From: Tanytarsus gracilentus
Taxonomy: Eukaryota > Arthropoda > Insecta > Diptera > Chironomidae
Assembly (NCBI GenBank): GCA_038502055.1
Contig: JAXRKN010000040.1
Coordinates: 4,030,001 to 4,094,000, forward strand
Direction: 5' to 3'
Length of the DNA: 64,000 bases
Position 1 is the first letter of the stretch, and every line of letters begins with the position of its first letter. Below the pieces are notes generated by a model that was given only the letters and a program-made list of their open reading frames with translations, made no database searches and had not been told where the DNA came from. A program made the translations under genes and the position numbers. Of the stretch, positions 1-13,691 are shown one piece after another.

Positions 1-93
1 GTCGTTTGAATAGTGAAAGTACTTTTTCGTTTATTTTTTTTTCGCGTGCAACAATAATTGAAAACATGTGTCAATCTCTGTATCATTGTCTAG

Positions 94-345
94 GAATTAC
101 CACACAAGAGAATCGTTAGGAATTTGCGAAAATTGTTAACGGAGATTGCCGATAAGCCAGCAGAGCGTGAGAAGCACATTGAAAATTTACTGATGATCCT
201 CCCACGTGGCAGTGCGGATCCACTTAAGGTCATTAGACCCAAACCGGAAAAGAAGGAAGGCGAAGAGGATGACGATGACTTTGGCGAGGAAGAGGTGATC
301 GAGGAGGAACAGAATTTGGATTCTGAAGAAGAAGTTTCCGAATAA
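94..345 (+). CDS. 3' terminal exon of an unrecognised acidic-tailed protein (partial)
   Basis: A good splice acceptor (pyrimidine-rich, ending CTAG at 90-93) opens an exon that reads 83 codons to TAA at 343-345. No ATG is needed because the gene enters from the left of the window. The first half is basic and probably helical (around KRIVRNLRKLLTEIADK). A short PRGSADP stretch follows. The last 30 residues are almost all Asp and Glu. I do not recognise the family. Acidic tails of this kind occur in many nuclear, ribosome-biogenesis and ciliary proteins, so composition alone does not give a function. A possible poly(A) signal AATAAA lies at 525-530. The next gene starts on the same strand about 430 bases downstream and looks like a separate gene. 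Confidence 0.65.
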   Translation, partial: ELPHKRIVRNLRKLLTEIADKPAEREKHIENLLMILPRGSADPLKVIRPKPEKKEGEEDDDDFGEEEVIEEEQNLDSEEEVSE

Positions 346-777
346 TTAATATGCGCGTGTAGTCCATAACTGAATGTCTCCTATAAATATTGTGTCTATA
401 TAAATTAAATTTATTCTCTCTTTTCGTGTTAATAACTCATATATGTTTGAAACAAGTTTTTTATTATCTGCAAGAACATACACGGATGGTCGATCGAACG
501 ACTCACAATGGTGATGATAAATTGAATAAATTAAAATTAATTATAATTCTTTTTTAAGCCAATTTCTTTGTGTTCATTGTTATCAGATTCGCTACTCTTT
601 TTTTAAATTTAATTTCCAGTTACACGCCTTTCACTATCACTTCTTATTTATGCTTATCACTTCATTGCATCACTCTCATTTTCATTTCATTTCTTTTCTT
701 CTTTCTTTCACTGCCAAAAAAATATCAATTTTTGGGTTGCGAAATGGCTTTTTAATTTAGGCACATTGAGCGTTGAA
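346..777. other. Intergenic stretch / 3' UTR
   Basis: This stretch is AT-rich and holds the 3' UTR of the first gene (AATAAA at 525-530) and the 5' region of the next. An acceptor-like TTTAATTTAG ends at 760, so the following gene may have a 5' exon upstream. The open stretch at 570-755 is Phe/Ser/Leu-rich translation of a pyrimidine-rich run and does not look coding. Confidence 0.5.
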
Positions 778-2133
778 ATGACCGTTAATTCGATGCAACG
801 ACAACTTTTGGAGATTGCCGATCGCATTCCCAACGACATTCTTTTAAATTTATTAAAGAGTTTCGCCCAAATCTTGACTCGCGATCCGGAGCCAGCACCG
901 AGGACGCCTTTCATTCGGGCTTTTGCAAAAATTCGCGATGACAATTCGCAGAAACAATTCTCGGCTATAATTGAGGAGGATGAAGATAATCATGTGATTC
1001 CACATGAGGAAAATCTTTATCTCTGCAGATCAATTGACCGAAATGACATTCATGGTGGTGATCTTAATGAGGGAGAAAATGAATGTTCATTTAATTATAA
1101 AGTCTCCAACGTCGTTACACAAGAGGTTATTTACTCAATGAATGGCAATGAACATAACGATGATCAGCAGCAAGAGTCAACAAGTGCTGCTATCGTGGAC
1201 GACTACAATAACAATAATAAAGACGAAACTAATGGAGATCAGATGAGTGATAATCGAGCCGATAATGAGACGACGGTTATGGACGAAAGTTTATTAAATG
1301 AGAATCATGATGCAATGATTGAAAATGGAAGAGGCATCGGTGAAAACGGCAATGATGCAATTGATGAGGGCATTGAAGTGGAAATGCCTAAACTCGTGGA
1401 ACCTCAAGACGTTTCGATCAACGGCAGTGATGCAGCTGAAAATTGTGAAGAAGTCGAGGAGAAGTTTAATGAAATTTCACAAGAAGTTGAAACTTGTAAT
1501 AATGCCGAAAATGGTGAGATCATGGGTGAATCACAAAAGCCACTCGACGACGAAGTGGACCCCATTCAAAATGTGACGCTCGACGATATACAGCGTGAAA
1601 TTCAAGAAATGCAAATGTTTATTAAGCATAAGAATGCTCAAGAAGAGTCGGTCGTAAATCATGAGATTAGAAATTCAAAGAAAATCGAAGACGCGTTCAA
1701 AGTCGATGTGTGCTTGAATCTGAAGAAAAAGCGAGAAGACAAAAAAGACGATTCACACCATCGCCATCATCATCACCATAAGAAACATTCTAAATCAAAG
1801 ACTATCCTCGCTAATTACTTGAATGGTGCGGCAAAAGAATATTTGCCTAAACCGACGCCCATCTTTGACCCGGACGTACCGAATACACCCGAGGACTTTA
1901 TGAAGGAGAAGTGCGTGACTGAGAAAATTAATAAGAAAAAGCAAAAGATTAAAAATCTCGATGTCAATTGGCAGAGATTGGTCGATAGTCAAAAGAAGGT
2001 GTACAAGTAAGAGAATTTTAATCTTTCACGCTGTCCACTTCACTAATTGATTTTCTTTTTAAGGCACTCGAATTTTGAGGCACCAAACGTGAAAAAAGGT
2101 CTGGTTGAGCAACAAAAGACGGTTTTCAATTAA
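778..2133 (+). CDS. Unrecognised acidic, His-rich protein (two exons)
   Basis: Exons are 778-2006 and 2064-2133. The 57-base intron (GTAAGA donor, TTTTTAAG acceptor) removes an in-frame TAA at 2008-2010 and adds about 23 residues ending TVFN. The product is about 432 residues. Residues 1-50 look folded (LLEIADRIPNDILLNLLKSF, then PAPRTPFIRAFAKIR). Residues about 60-290 are Asp/Glu/Asn-rich and probably disordered. A run with six histidines (around HHRHHHHHKKH) lies near residue 325. The C-terminal 90 residues hold PTPIFDPDVPNTPEDFM and a basic helix (KINKKKQKIKN). I chose ATG 778. If an acceptor at 760 is used, the start lies in an upstream exon. I do not recognise the family. AATAAA at 2326-2331 marks the likely 3' end. 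Confidence 0.72.
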
Positions 2134-2325
2134 GGCTCATAGTCAATATTTTTTTTTGCGTTCAACTATTATGGAAATGGCGTTGACGTGAGAGTCAACT
2201 GATGAGCATATACATGATACTACACAATAGCACTGCACGGTGCCATATTTTACAACAATTCTCTTTTAATTTTTTAGATTTAACTCACTTTTTATACTCG
2301 GAGTGTGCCTTTTTTATTTCGGAAC

Positions 2326-2331
2326 AATAAA
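2326..2331 (+). promoter_or_regulatory. Poly(A) signal AATAAA of the 778-2133 gene
   Basis: A canonical hexamer about 190 bases after the stop codon, with no later coding sequence on this strand before the convergent ko gene. Confidence 0.55.
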
Positions 2332-3547
2332 GTTGATTGCCGACGTTTTATGCAAATTCTGAGTATAAATTTTAATTCTTGTGGCATGCGAAAGAAATAT
2401 CTTAATGGCATTTATCACGTAGGCAGCGCTGGAGTCCTGTTTTAATTGTTTTTGTGTCGCCATTTTCTTTTTATCGTTGACTATAAAAGTTTAAATTTTT
2501 TCTTCCTTACCATTCACAATGCGGTTCCGCCTAAACCCGTTCTGTCTTCTTCAAACTGTTTTATGAGTTTTTTTCTTGCATTGCGGTCTTATCGGAATGA
2601 AAATCACGTAATCTTTTGTCAATTGTTTAATTTTTTTGCGTGACGATAAATTTTAGTCCCAGAACAGGTAAATCTTTTCATTCATTCAAGCCACGAGCAA
2701 TCCTTTAATTTGTCTAATGAACGACAAAATTTTAATACGTTTTCAACCGCAATTTAGTGCTAAATCAGTCACGCTAATTTATCAAGATGAAAGAATTAAA
2801 AAGCGAGGAATCACACACACGAGTGCTTTCAGCTTCCTCGAATCCATCAAGATTAATTTTATCGCTCATCATTCAGAACTCAACCTGTTTGTTAATGACG
2901 TCCAAAGTGCTTCGTTTAATCACTTCAAGATTCACTCTAACGGGAACAATAAAAAAAGATATTTTTGTATTTTTTCAAAATTAATTTTGTTTTGTTTTTT
3001 ATTCTACAATTCTTTTTACAATGTTTTTAAAAATCTTATGTGTTACAAATTGACGGAAATAAGAGAGTTAGTTTGTTGTGAAAACTTTCGCGGATATTTA
3101 AATACTATTAAAGGCCCTATGAAACGCGCTCTCCAGTTCACTGGCGACTATTACACTTAAATACGATCAATAAAATTGGATTATTAGCTTAATTATGATT
3201 GAAGTAGAAATGGCATTTTTTTCTTCGAGAAAATTGTCATCGCATACTGTCAATCATTTGGCACTTTCAACTTATTACTTTTCCTTTTCTTTATTAAAAG
3301 ATTGTGTGTGAATTATAATTAAAGATTTCATGCAAGATTTCGTGGTTAGATTGCAATAATTTACGGTTACTTTCTTATGTCTTTACATTATACACTCAAA
3401 TTAATATTTTCTTTCCTCCAACAGCTGAGAGAGAAAAATCTTTTCATTTTCGCACTCTCGTGGCCGTGACTCAATGCAAATTCTCTTTCATGATTAGTTT
3501 TCACACTCTGAAATGCGGATTCAAAGAAGAATCCGAAAGTAGTTTTT

Positions 3548-3553
3548 TTTATT
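3548..3553 (-). promoter_or_regulatory. Likely poly(A) signal of ko
   Basis: TTTATT on the + strand (AATAAA on the minus strand) lies about 155 bases beyond the ko stop. It is the nearest canonical hexamer I found. Confidence 0.45.
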
Positions 3554-3707
3554 ATTTCGATGATGATGATGATTAGTTTAAAACTATTTTAATAGAGAAG
3601 TAAGTTAATTTGTGTGAACAAAAAAGCAAAATTGCTTGCGGGGTTATTTAAAGAGAAGAGGAAAAAAATTAATGCGCGGAATATTAATTTGTATTAAAAG
3701 GTAATTT

Positions 3708-6700
3708 TTAAACCATTCCAAAGTCGGTGCATATGGTTGCAGATGGCGAAAGATTTGTATTGCTCTTGTGGGTATTTGATTTATTAATATCCAATTCCAC
3801 CAACGTATCGATGCTATTGTTGACACTCAATCCACCTTTGAGTATTTTTTGCGCATGCAGCGAGGTGAAATTAAAGTTCAAGTCTGTCAGACTGGGAAAA
3901 TTGTAGAGACCATTCGCATCATGTTTCGAGTCGATTGTTGGCGTTTTTTCGTCCATCGATGCCGGAGAAGAAGTGACATCTTTGACGCAATTATTGATTT
4001 TCTGCTTCATATCATTCTGCTTCATTGCTATTAAATTTGGCTCACTTCCAACGGCCATAATGTTCTTGCGAAAGATGTTGAATAGCGAGTCGGAATTTAT
4101 CGTGGGATTAGAGTTTAGAAGCGAATTTTTCAAATCACATTCGGAATTAATCTGCTTGTTGTCTGTCTTCAGGTTGCCAACTGAGCCCGCATTAAATGCA
4201 TTTGGCTGCTGCTGCTGCAGATCATATGAAAACAAGTTCATTTTGTTGTGTTGATAGACGGGAGAGATAATTGCATTAGTTTGTTGGTTATAGTGATTTT
4301 TAAGCATATTATTGTAGACCAGTGTCTTGTTTGATGACGCTGGCGTCGACGTTGACATAGATGAGGAGCCAAGTGGAAGAGAAAATTTTCGGTTATTCAT
4401 CGCTGATGCATCGAGAATATTATTTTTCGTAAATTTATTTGGACAATTCTCGGGACTTTGTACATTGATGTGTCTTCCTGTATCTCCATCTTCGATTACA
4501 TCATCGTCGGCATAAGGTATGAGTGAGGAGTCGGGAGAAGTTTCACTAATCATCGAGAGTGAGTCACATGTTTCATCGTTTTCACTAAAGCAATTTTCTT
4601 TGCCGACTGTACTGCTGCTACCTCCACTACTGTGCTGCTTCATCTCAGCTTGTGGCCGCTTATAATGCTGCTGATTTTGTTGCTTAAGCGGAGATGTTAC
4701 CGGACTACTATTGGACATCATGCTTTTGCGACTAGCAATCACTTCTCCTTTTGCGTTCGTTGTCGTCTCATTGTTTATAACAAAAACATTTGAATTTTCC
4801 ATGAACTTGCCATTCTCGAATGTGATTGAGGTGTGAATAGGTGAATTTTGTACAAAAATCTTTGTGTTGGGCAATCCTGAGCAGCCGTGCGTGTTGTTTG
4901 TCACTTGAAGTGTAATTGATCCACTGGAATTTGAGTTTGGCAATATGCCTCGCTCACCACTGCCACTCTCATCGAAAGACGTTGATTTAATGCCATTAGC
5001 TGATGTTGAAGTGGTCACCTTTGACGAAGAGGAAACTGTTTTTACTCCACTCGACTTCAAGAGTCGATGCTTAGGTGAACTTCGAGGTGAATTCGACGAC
5101 ATGTGATTTGCAACCGTCGAAGCTGAACTATGCGAGTCTAAACTAGAATGTCCACTATTTCTGCTCAACGAGAGGCTTTTATTTCCGCTGTCAATTGAAG
5201 ATGGCCCGGAAGTGACTAATGATGATGTCTTTCCACTTTCGAGACTCGAAGGTCCGCTGTAATTACTTCGGCTCGGCTGATATCTCTGTGTCTGTGTCAA
5301 TTGCTGTTCAGTTTGACCACATAGCGATGATTTATTGTAAATTTCTCCGCTCTTTGTTCGATTGTCTTCATTGACAACTTGTTTATTGAGCGGCGTTCGT
5401 TTTGGCGATCTTCCGGGAATTGAGTGCGTGGAGCGAGGTAGACTGCCACTGTAGCATATTGCGGGCGATCGTCGTCGAATAGGCGAACAGTCACGTGAAG
5501 AAATCAGAAATGTCGACTCGCTTGATAAATTTCTCTTGTGGTGTCGTCGCGGGAGTGTCAGAGAGCGCTGAGAAATTTCAGAGCCATCATAAAATGTTGA
5601 ATTGGATAGTGCATTCGATAGGGACTCCTAATTTTCATAAAAAATGAGATTCATTAGTTGATGTATTGAAGATTAGAGAAAAATTAATTAAACTTCATTA
5701 GTCACACAGTTCTATAAAAATGTTTTAAAATTCTCTAAAATAATTTGATGAAATAAAATAACTTACGTGGTGATCGATTGTTTGAGTTCCAACATTGACC
5801 AAGTGAACGGCCTTCGAATTGAACCACTCGCGAGGCGGAAATTGAGCTGAATAAGATTCAATCTTCTTGCTTGGATTGCGGCAGCTTCGACGGAAAATTC
5901 TTGAGAGTAGAGAGGCACTTTTTTCTAGTGATGAAAAAATGTTTAAAGAAAAATTAAACTTGCATCAATTAAGTTCAGAGTCATTAAAGCTCACTTGGTG
6001 ATGAAGAGTCCGTACTTTGATATTCCGAACTGCTGCTATCCGTAACGGTTGTTGCCGGCATTGTTGCCGTCGTATTTGATTGCTGCTGCATGGCTGAATT
6101 TTTCGAGAGACTCCTCGTCGATTGACATCGCAAGAGTCGCTTCGATGAGCCAAATAATCGGAGACTATGGCGTCGCTCGAGACTACGAGGTGTCGGAAAA
6201 GAGGCACTTCGACGCTTTGATGATCGCGGGTATAGAATTTTATCGTTTGGATTGCCACCGCAAATGACGTCAGCAAGATTCGTCTGAATGCATTGATGTG
6301 TCAAGTCTCCATCGCGTATTGTTGCAATCTCACCGTAAAGGCTATGCAGTGCTTCAGAGTTGCTCATTAAAATTGTGCGTGACTCGTGTGGTGACTTAAT
6401 GTCCTCCAAGAGCTCTTCATCAAACGAATGCTGATTGCGTGACGTTCTCGACCGACTTCTACGACGTCTGTAGGTTGGTACACACATGTTGAGAGAAGAA
6501 AAAGGCGTGAGAATGAAATTTTTTAAAAAGTAATTTGAAGTTTAAAAAAAGTACTCGTGTTTACACAAAAACTTACTCTGGCGTGACGATGAAGTACCCT
6601 TTAGCGGTTTGATATATCTTACGCTCTTGTTGCAATTGCACAAGCGTGTCATAAATGATGTCGTTTGCCGGCTGCTGCATGTGTGAAAAGCGAATGGCAA

Positions 6701-9700
6701 GGAATTTTTTGACCGTTTCAAGTGTCGCTGACTGTCCACGTGATGTAAGATCCAAAATGACATCACAAATGGCCTCGGTTAAAGGTGTAAATTGAGTCTG
6801 CTGAATAGGTGTCACGATACAGTCATCAATGTCGCCTAGTGTTAAATGAAACAATTCGGGAATTTTCATTAGAATCTGCGCTTTAATATGAATATAAACA
6901 GATGCCTCTGTCATCCTCTCAACGACGTTATTTATGGCTTTTCCATTCAGTCTAACAGATTCAATTTATTTTAAATTCTTCCTGCTAAATATGTGTCTGT
7001 CGGGGCTTGAAATTTTCGCACAATTTATAACAATTACAAGAGAAGGCAACTCCATGTGTTCAACCCCTACAATAAATTTCCCAAATTGAACCACTTGTTT
7101 CCTGGCTTATGAGAAAAGAGACAAAAATTTAACTCCATCTGCCTTCCACATGCTCGCATCCATATCACTTTCATTTTTGAACATTATTGTTCATTTCATG
7201 GCTTTTGTTGTTGCAGTTTCATGCTGCGGTGGATGGCAGTGTCACATAATTTATTTAATTCTGGATAACGAGTGAGTCTTTTTTTTGTTGAATTAACTTT
7301 TGCTGCAATGAAAAATTTCCTTTCACAAGAAATTTCTTTTTTTAGGGAAAATACACGGCATTGAATTTTTCATGCCTTGCCATTTAGTTCATGCACCCCA
7401 CCGGGCATATCTTTAACAAATTTGCAAAATTACCCGAAATTTATGAGTTTTTACCAGCCTTGACTTAAGCTGTCCATACAAACATTTTTTCTCGCAACTC
7501 CACCCGACATAAATTATGAACGTTTTCAAGAAAAAAATTCCCGCACTTTAGTTGGAGCTTGTAATAGCCGAGACCATCTACATAAATAGCATTAACACTT
7601 TTAAGCGGCACACAAACAATGTGATTTATTGTGGCGTGTATAAATAAGTCAATGGATGCAATTTATTGCTTCAATGCATTCGAATGCAAAACGCACAAGT
7701 GAAAATGGACATGAGTCTCTCACTACGATCTCTTCATTTACCCACGATTATATTTTATAAATTGAGTTACAATTTATCATTATTAAAACTTTTTTCTTCT
7801 TTTTATCCAACAATTTTTTTCACATTCAAATTGCGTCTTTGCGTTTTTCCACTTGCGTTTTTTTCTTCTTCAAACTTTTACTTTTTAGTTTTTATTTCGA
7901 TGACTCTCTCTGTAAGTCATTGCATTGTGCACATATATATACATGATATTACATCTTAAGAGTTATTGGATAGAAATTGTAAGATAGGAAAATTCATGTC
8001 TTTATGGACTAACAAAGTGCTTCGACGAGATAATGAGTATGCTTAGGCTTTGCATAATGTCCGCGGGCGAAAAGAAACTTAAAGACGTACCATTAGCACC
8101 GACATGTTAGAGCTATTCGTCGTGCTATGTTCGATGGATGAATATCATTTTTCGAAGGGTGGGAGAGAATGAGATGAAAATGCCAAGATTATTCAAGTCT
8201 CAACTCGAAAATTGCCTTTTTAAAATTTGCCGGCACAATTTTTTTTGAATTGTTTCACCTTCACTAATAGTACATGCATAATAAGGTGGATTTAAAGTCA
8301 TTTATTGAAAGTGAAAAACAATAGCATCCAATTTCAATGCCGACAGACTTGGTAAGAGTAAAAAATATAGAGATGGATAGACAGACAATGGCATGGCATG
8401 GAAGATAGACTCACCGACTGAACTGATGGTATAAGTGGCCGGTGCTTTGAGGACGCTACGAGCATAAGCACCACGCAGAATCTCCAAAGCGCATGGCTCA
8501 GCTGTCACCAACAACATACCGGGCGCAACGTGACCTGCATACTTGAGTGATCTTGTCGCTGCCGTCAATGGTGTGTTCCACCAACATTGTGAATTGGCCG
8601 CAAGAAAATTCTGAAAGAAAAATTATTTTTAATACATTTTGTTGCTTTTTTAAAGTTATTTTTTTCGCCACAACTTTGTTGTCTAATTTATGAATTCGCC
8701 ACACAAAAAAACTACACACATATTCTATCCTCTCAACATTCATTTCCAATAAATTGTATTAATTTCAAATTGTGCAGTGTAGTGAATAAATTCAGTGAAC
8801 GACAATGGCAATTAACGTTCAGCTTATAGCTATAATTGAATTGGAGAGACTTTAAAAGTGGTACAATCGCTGCTTTTTGTTGTCGTCACTTGAGAGTGAA
8901 TAGAAAGAAAGCATGTTAAAATCCATAAAATTGTTTGTTTTCACACCATAATTTCTGACATGATACACATATGCTTCTCATGCACACACCATGCCAACAT
9001 GAAAATGTAGAGTGAATAAGAGACAATGATGACTTTTGTGTGTGCCCCGAACAACGGGCAAGAAAGATGTAAATTTTTCTCACATCTTTCTCGCATTTTG
9101 TCTCCGCGAAGAATGAGTCGAGAAAGATGTGATTGAATCGAGATTAGAAAGTTTTTCATAAGTGACTGAGTTTATATGGATAAGCATTATGTGTGTGGAA
9201 AATGAACTGCTTTGAAAAATGACTTGAGCAATAAATTTCCTAACAAGATATTTTCATTTCATTTCAGCTCAACGATTAATTGTGAAGAATTTGTCAAAAT
9301 GTTTTAAGTGCAATGAACATTGATCGTCGATTGTATGCAAAACTGTTTACTTAATAAAAAGAATTATTGCTGCGGTAGACTGTAAAAATTCATGAGAAAT
9401 TTTGCAACACTGCATAAAAAGTTTGTCGTTGCCATGGCAGAACCATGTATGTCTCACACTACCCGAAAAAAACTACATTTTCAGAATACAAGAATGTCGT
9501 GATTATTTTCATCCCCATAAAACGTACGAAAATTGGATTACAGACTGAACAAACGATGAGGACCGAAATTCAAAATGATGAAACCAATTGAGATTTATAA
9601 TGAAACACGAAACAAAATTATTTGCAAAATTAGAGGGTGGAATTTTTCCTTTAAACGGCTTATTTTTATTGTTTGTATTATCAATCAATCTTGAGACACG

Positions 9701-10695
9701 CAATGGTGTTCTTAAAGTGTGAATAGCTTTAACTTTTACTATGTGAAAAAGCTTTTATGACTTAATCAAATTGTTTATTATTTAATTGACTTTTTGTCTC
9801 AATAAAAATTCATGAATAAAATTTACATTAACACATTTAACGAAAAAATAATCTCATCAACTAAATAAAAATCAATAATTTATTTGAAAATCATTTAAAT
9901 GTTATGGTCAATCTCAATGCGCTTTAAAAATATAAAATTCATTCATATTTAAATTTTTATGTCTCTCAAAGAAAAACGCACCTTTGTGCCTCGCCATACT
10001 AAAAAAATCCTCATCGCAAATAATTTGCAGAACTAACAGAAAATAATTGGATTTTAAAAGAGCGTTAAAAAATTTGTTATGTAACCTTATAATGTATTCC
10101 TCTTTGCAAAAATCCTTTCGTTTTAGCCTTCTTCAAATTGCTCGGAGGTAAATATTGAGGTTATTTTGATCATTACTCTTTTATACGAGCTTAATGAAAC
10201 TTAATTGAAATTCAAAGAGAATGGAAACTCTGAGCTATCAGGCGACCGGTTGGCTAGACCTCTAAAGTTCTCGATACACTGAATATACGAATAAGATTAT
10301 AAATTAAAACTCTTTTTTGTTGCAAAAGGTTCGTTTCAAGCTTTGGAGAGTTAGTGCACTCTGTATGCATGTACTTCCCCTTCATAAAATCCAATTTGTC
10401 CTCGTTTAGCAGAAAATCGATACTCCGACTGCAATGTCATTGTTCAATTGCAATAATAATTTAATATAATCCGAGCGGTATGAAGATTTTTTAATATCTC
10501 ACATGTGACACTCTCAGTGATGGCGATTCAATAATAATAAAATTTATGATTGAAGCTTACCTGAAATATCATGTAGCCGGAATCGTACATCCAAAAGTCT
10601 TCTGGCGCACTTCCAGCTTTGCTGAGTTGAATAGCAAGGCACTGTTGCAGAATGAGGCGACAGCGTTGTGGTCCACTCGATTTTGTGCTACTCAT
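3708..10695 (-). CDS. ko: Storkhead-box winged-helix protein (knockout / STOX family)
   Basis: Six exons on the minus strand: 10695-10561, 8610-8415, 6835-6577, 6467-5995, 5924-5767 and 5627-3708. All have GT-AG junctions and kept frame, giving 1046 residues. Residues about 1-110 match the STOX N-terminal region (LLVTAEPCALEILRGAYAR, then TYTISSVGDID). Residues about 115-197 are the storkhead winged helix (TPIQQTQFTPLTEAICD, then ERKIYQTAKGYFIVTPE). A basic Arg/Ser stretch follows, then a conserved patch in exon 5 (SLLSRIFRRS, then FPPREWF). The 640-codon last exon is Ser/Asn/Gln-rich and probably disordered. In vertebrates and Drosophila the family encodes nuclear/cytoplasmic DNA-binding regulators; fly knockout acts in motor-axon development. 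Introns 1 and 2 (1950 and 1580 bases) are long and may hold regulatory DNA. ATG 10695 is chosen because it opens the conserved N-terminus. A non-coding 5' exon may lie further upstream. Confidence 0.93.
9080..9132. repeat. 14-bp perfect inverted repeat in ko intron 1
   Basis: TCACATCTTTCTCG at 9080-9093 is exactly complementary to CGAGAAAGATGTGA at 9119-9132, with 25 bases between. CATT and AATG inside can extend the stem past a 3-base bulge. A third copy, AGAAAGATGT at 9061-9070, could pair with the left arm instead. The repeat lies within the 1950-base first intron of ko, and its function is unknown. Confidence 0.7.
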
Positions 10696-13691
10696 TCTCG
10701 AAGCGTAATTTTATGAGCAGCCTTTTGAGCCAACTCCTACACACAACACAGAAAACGGTATTCGAGACCGAATCAAAAAAGTAAAATAAAAGAAATGCGA
10801 AATGTGTGCCGATGAACCTCTCTGTCTTCACTCCAAATAAAGATGAGGCCGTCAGTTTAAACCGAATGAGTTTCAATGTGTTATTTAAGAAAAAATAAAT
10901 TCCACAAAATATGCACGTCCATATTTATGATGATCTGCGGAAGAGAAAAAGAAGAATACGCACATTAATTATTGAATTATGATGTTTACCTACTTTTTTA
11001 ATAACTCGATTATTATGCATGAGCTATTATGAAAGCGTTCTGCTAAAATTTACTTAACATTTTTATTTATTTTTCTTGCGCACATAATTTTGTGGTGGTC
11101 GATGAAAAAGTCTCGCATTCATTAAAATTCACATGATTAATTTTCTACCACAACTTCTTTATAACCTTGCATTTATTACATTTTTATAAAGTTCGTTTTT
11201 GCACTACAGAATCTTGTCGAAAAAAAATCTTAATGGCATGAATGTGAATTAAAATTAAAATTCCACTCTCAGAGGAGAGTACAGTAACATTGCCGTTTTT
11301 TATGGAGATCACTTTAATATTTTTTTAAAATTTTTCTAAGTGTATTAACATTTTAAATTGTTTGAAGTTTTTAACTCAAAACTATAATCATTACAAAAAT
11401 GTCCTTGGTGTTGTTAATAAAGTTTAACATGACTTCAAGATTCCAACAAATATTTGCATTCAAATACTTACAAGATGTAAAAATTCATAATCACTAGCTT
11501 GTAAACTGTAGATGTTGGAATGCTTGCGAGAAGAAGGCAGTGACAAATGGGAAAAAACAAAAATCTGATGTGTGATGCGAAAAATCATGAAAAAAAAGAT
11601 AATTTCATGCAAACTGCATTCACTCTTGGTGTACATTTTTTTTCGATGTCGTGTATTAAAATTGCTCTTGTGACGAGTTTTAAGTGTAGTTAATTTTAAG
11701 GTCTTGCGTTCTCATTATGCGAAACACTCTTTAGCTTATATTTTTCGTCATAATACATTGATTTATGGTTCACCTCTCTCGATTAAAAATATTGAGAGTC
11801 AATTTTGTACTTGCAGTAAATAAGTTAAAAAAATTGCAATCTTTCAGAAAAAGAATTAATAATAACTTTGACCTTGTTCACTTGCCGCCGCCCGCCCTTA
11901 CTCGAAAAAAAAATTGTATTTAGCAGAGGGAAATGCAGAAATTTACTTTATGTTTTATGCGTCCTACATTGCATTATGTGGGTATTATCGATAATTGAGT
12001 TGGCACTGCTGACACAGCTTTTGCTTACTAACTTTTCACTCCGAATGGTGGTGAACTTTTTTGAGGACACATATGAATGGAGAAAAGAACTCATTGAACG
12101 TAATTTTGAATGACATACTAAGAAAAGTACATTTGGCAAGCAATTTAAAATTTGCAATTCTTACGTTCTCAAGCAGTGTTTGACCAAATAAAAACCAGAG
12201 ATATTAAGACATCTATTTGCTCATACACTTGTAGCTATTAATGAGCGCTAATGAGTCGTCGAACTCTATAACTAAGCTAGAAGTTGTGAAAAGTGCTCTT
12301 GGGCATTTTTTTGCGCTATTTTGCGGTACTACGAAGTCATGACAAAGCAATTTTCAGACATGTGAATGAGTTTTTTATTCGCCAAGTGCATTTGTAATCT
12401 TTTTACGATCGACAGAAGAGATTATTGCATCAAGATGGGTTTTTAAGCGATTTTTCTTACGGCAAAGCGGCATATTCTCAACACGACATCATCGCTGCCT
12501 TTTTGCACAACTTAACAAGTACAAAATCGGTAATCTTCATCGACATGATCTTGAACAATTAATGGATCATGTTTTGGGTGGGTTTATGATGTCGTCAGCA
12601 ATGCCGCTGAAATGGGCTACACCGATTAGATGATTTTGCAAAATTAGTTAATTTTCTTCGGACTGAAACAAAGTAATTTTTTCTCCGCAATTTACTCCCG
12701 ACATGCTACCGCACTCTCGACCATAGAGAGATGACGATAACGAATTCCTCACCTAAATCCAAACTGACCCAGTTGTAGACTCTCACACATATTCCCAACA
12801 ATAAATTGCCCTATTCAATTTGAGAGCCCTCAATCGTACACACTCATAAATGTCTCGCGAGAAGAAGGTTTGCAATTAATAACATAACGGTTTGATGCAC
12901 TTTCGTGCTAATTGTATATCTCTTTCTGCATAAAAGAACAATTATGAAAACTTGACCCTGGAAATAAAACAGAAGATAATTGAAATGCCTCTCTTTTCCA
13001 CACCATATGATTGTTGCTATGCTTCTTCAATGAATTCTTTATGCTTTGATATGCATGAAATAGCACTTTTGTCTTCTTCTTCAATCAAATCATATTTTTT
13101 CAAGCTGTAGTTTGAAAAAGAATTCACGGTGCATGCAATTTTCATCTTCTCTCTTTTTTTGGTTCTGGTTGCATAATTTTTATTGTGTTTTACTTTTTAA
13201 AAAATGAGATATGCTTAAGAAGAAAAAATGATGAAATTTTAATCGCTTTTCGAGGTTGACTTTCTTCTCTCTCTCTCGCAGTTTTCTTTTACTCCAATAT
13301 GCCATTGTTCTTTATTAAAGTAAACAATGGTCTTCCTTAAAAATATATATTTATTTCTCGCATAATGACGATTGTGAATTATTGGAAAGAAATTTCTTCT
13401 TTAATTGTGGTTTTTAATTATTTCGCGGTAAAATTACAAAATAGTTTGACATCAGGTTATGTAATTCAAGTGAGCGGATGACGACGGTTATAGAACTCTT
13501 TTTATTTGTTGCAAAAAACTCACTAAACCAGCTTCTTTTTTCATGTTTAATTCATCATCTTTTTCCTGCTGATTTCAATTAACGAAAGAAACTGAGAAAC
13601 CGTTTTTCTCTCACTCGTCATTAAGCGTCGACATCATCAGTCTAATCATGCGGTACGAATTGAGAATCAAAATCAACTTTGCGATACAATG

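Larger units (their letters stand above)
2134..3707. other. Tail-to-tail intergenic region
   Basis: This region separates the + gene ending at 2133 from the - gene ending at 3708. It carries the + strand AATAAA at 2326-2331 and a - strand AATAAA (TTTATT at 3548-3553) likely used by ko. A 147-codon open frame at 2717-3160 (+) has no domain, repeat or splice context and is AT-driven in composition, so I do not call it a gene. Confidence 0.5.

Noticed and set aside
2717..3160. 147-codon open frame on +
   Set aside because: The frame has no recognisable domain or signal, an AT-driven Phe/Asn/Lys-rich composition, and no splice or promoter context. It is most likely a chance ORF in intergenic DNA.
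5965..6276. Open frame antisense or out of frame within ko exon 4
   Set aside because: The alternative frame of this exon disagrees with the splice phases on both sides; the storkhead frame is continuous.
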